Shown: positions 63,656 to 64,000 of the stretch, piece by piece
Layout: each line of letters begins with the position of its first letter
Numbering within the stretch: the first letter of the stretch is position 1
Made by a program: the position numbers and the translations under genes
Notes under the pieces: model-generated
What the model saw: the letters and a program-made list of their open reading frames with translations, nothing else
Told to the model about the DNA's origin: nothing
The model's database searches: none
Source of the DNA: Sternotherus odoratus
Lineage: Eukaryota > Chordata > Testudines > Kinosternidae
DNA: 64,000 nucleotides
Direction of reading: 5' to 3'
Assembly: GCA_032164245.1 (NCBI GenBank)
Contig: JAVMKO010000001.1
Location: 81,031,892 to 81,095,891 of the forward strand

Positions 63656-63755
63656 TACAAAGGGATTTAGGCACCTAAAGATGCAGAGAGGCACCTAGTG
63701 GGATTTTCAGAAGCACCTAAGCAGGTGAGGCGCCTAACTCTGATTGGAAGTAACT
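63656..63755. repeat. Short repeat, 'ggatttaggcacctaa' type
   Basis: 'gggatttaggcacctaaag', 'agaggcacctagtgggattttcagaagcacctaag' and 'gaggcgcctaactctg' share an inverted 'aggcacctaa' core. They match a common turtle short interspersed repeat. About 100 bp. Confidence 0.55.
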
Positions 63756-63907
63756 TAATAAGGGAGTGAATGGAATGGATGCACCTCTCCTTCGCTGTGC
63801 TTCCCTAGCAGGCATTCCAAACCTCTGCACTGGGGTAGTGGAGCCACGGGATGGCTAGTCTGAGAACTTTTTTGCCTGCTTTGGATTCTGCAGTTAAATT
63901 GGTGGGG

Positions 63908-64000
63908 TGTCACGGTACTGAAATAGTTTGGTACCGTGTAGATCAATGGGTGCACGAAATATTATGTGAAGGGGGTCATAACAGGTGTCTTATGTATGTA
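63908..64000 (+). mobile_element. LTR family B, 5' end, cut by the window edge
   Basis: It begins TGTCACGGTACTGAAATAG and continues with '...gggggtcataacaggtgtct'. It matches, in the opposite orientation, the right-hand end of the element at 6220-7313. Only the first 93 bases are inside the window. Whether it is a solo LTR or has internal sequence cannot be seen. Confidence 0.8.

Overview
This is vertebrate nuclear DNA, most probably from a hidden-necked (cryptodiran) turtle. The evidence is a split gene with GT-AG introns, many CR1 LINE 3' fragments, a tRNA-derived SINE with a CR1-like tail (the layout of the turtle polIII/SINE, 'Cry' type), and several DNA-transposon and LTR families that I recognise from chelonian genomes. 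Nothing bacterial or plasmid-like is present. Species cannot be fixed from sequence alone; a crocodilian is the main alternative.

One protein-coding gene is supported: a cytohesin on the minus strand, 39347-59900, best matched to CYTH4. Twelve consecutive coding exons carry the coiled-coil, Sec7 (Arf-GEF), PH and C-terminal polybasic regions. All have GT-AG borders and the reading phases join at every junction. Only the short first coding exon was not found; it may be upstream or beyond base 64000. The frame is open throughout, so the gene looks functional.

The introns are loaded with nested transposons. Intron 11 holds a CR1 split by a hAT-like element and a tRNA-SINE. Intron 8 holds a solo LTR inside a fold-back element inside older retroelement-like sequence. 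Introns 7, 4, 3 and 2 hold a CR1, two hAT-like elements and a fold-back MITE. Upstream of the known exons (59901-64000) lies another CR1 split by a hAT-like element at the same CR1 site as in intron 11. The 5' end of a second LTR family runs off the right edge.

Bases 1-39346, downstream of the gene, contain no exon I can support. They hold four classes of material: (i) solo LTRs of one family with 5-bp target duplications (4301, 24061, 34456; a fourth is in intron 8) and one LTR of a second family (6220); (ii) hAT/MITE elements, CR1 and SINE fragments; (iii) degenerate CA/GT minisatellites repeatedly interrupted by insertions (5.9-9.9 kb, 15.1-15.8 kb, 23.4-25.15 kb) and pure dinucleotide arrays; (iv) islands of non-repetitive, homeodomain-site-like sequence that look like conserved non-coding elements (about 13.1, 18.5, 22.1, 27.1, 30.2, 33.9, 35.7 and 36.6 kb). 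In human the gene beyond the CYTH4 3' end is ELFN2, so the islands could be distal enhancers of an ELFN2-like neighbour. That is inference from recalled synteny.

No novel gene system was found. The most unusual signals are a 39-bp near-perfect cruciform, the coincident hAT insertions into two CR1 copies, the LTR families with near-palindromic ends, and the cluster of candidate enhancers.
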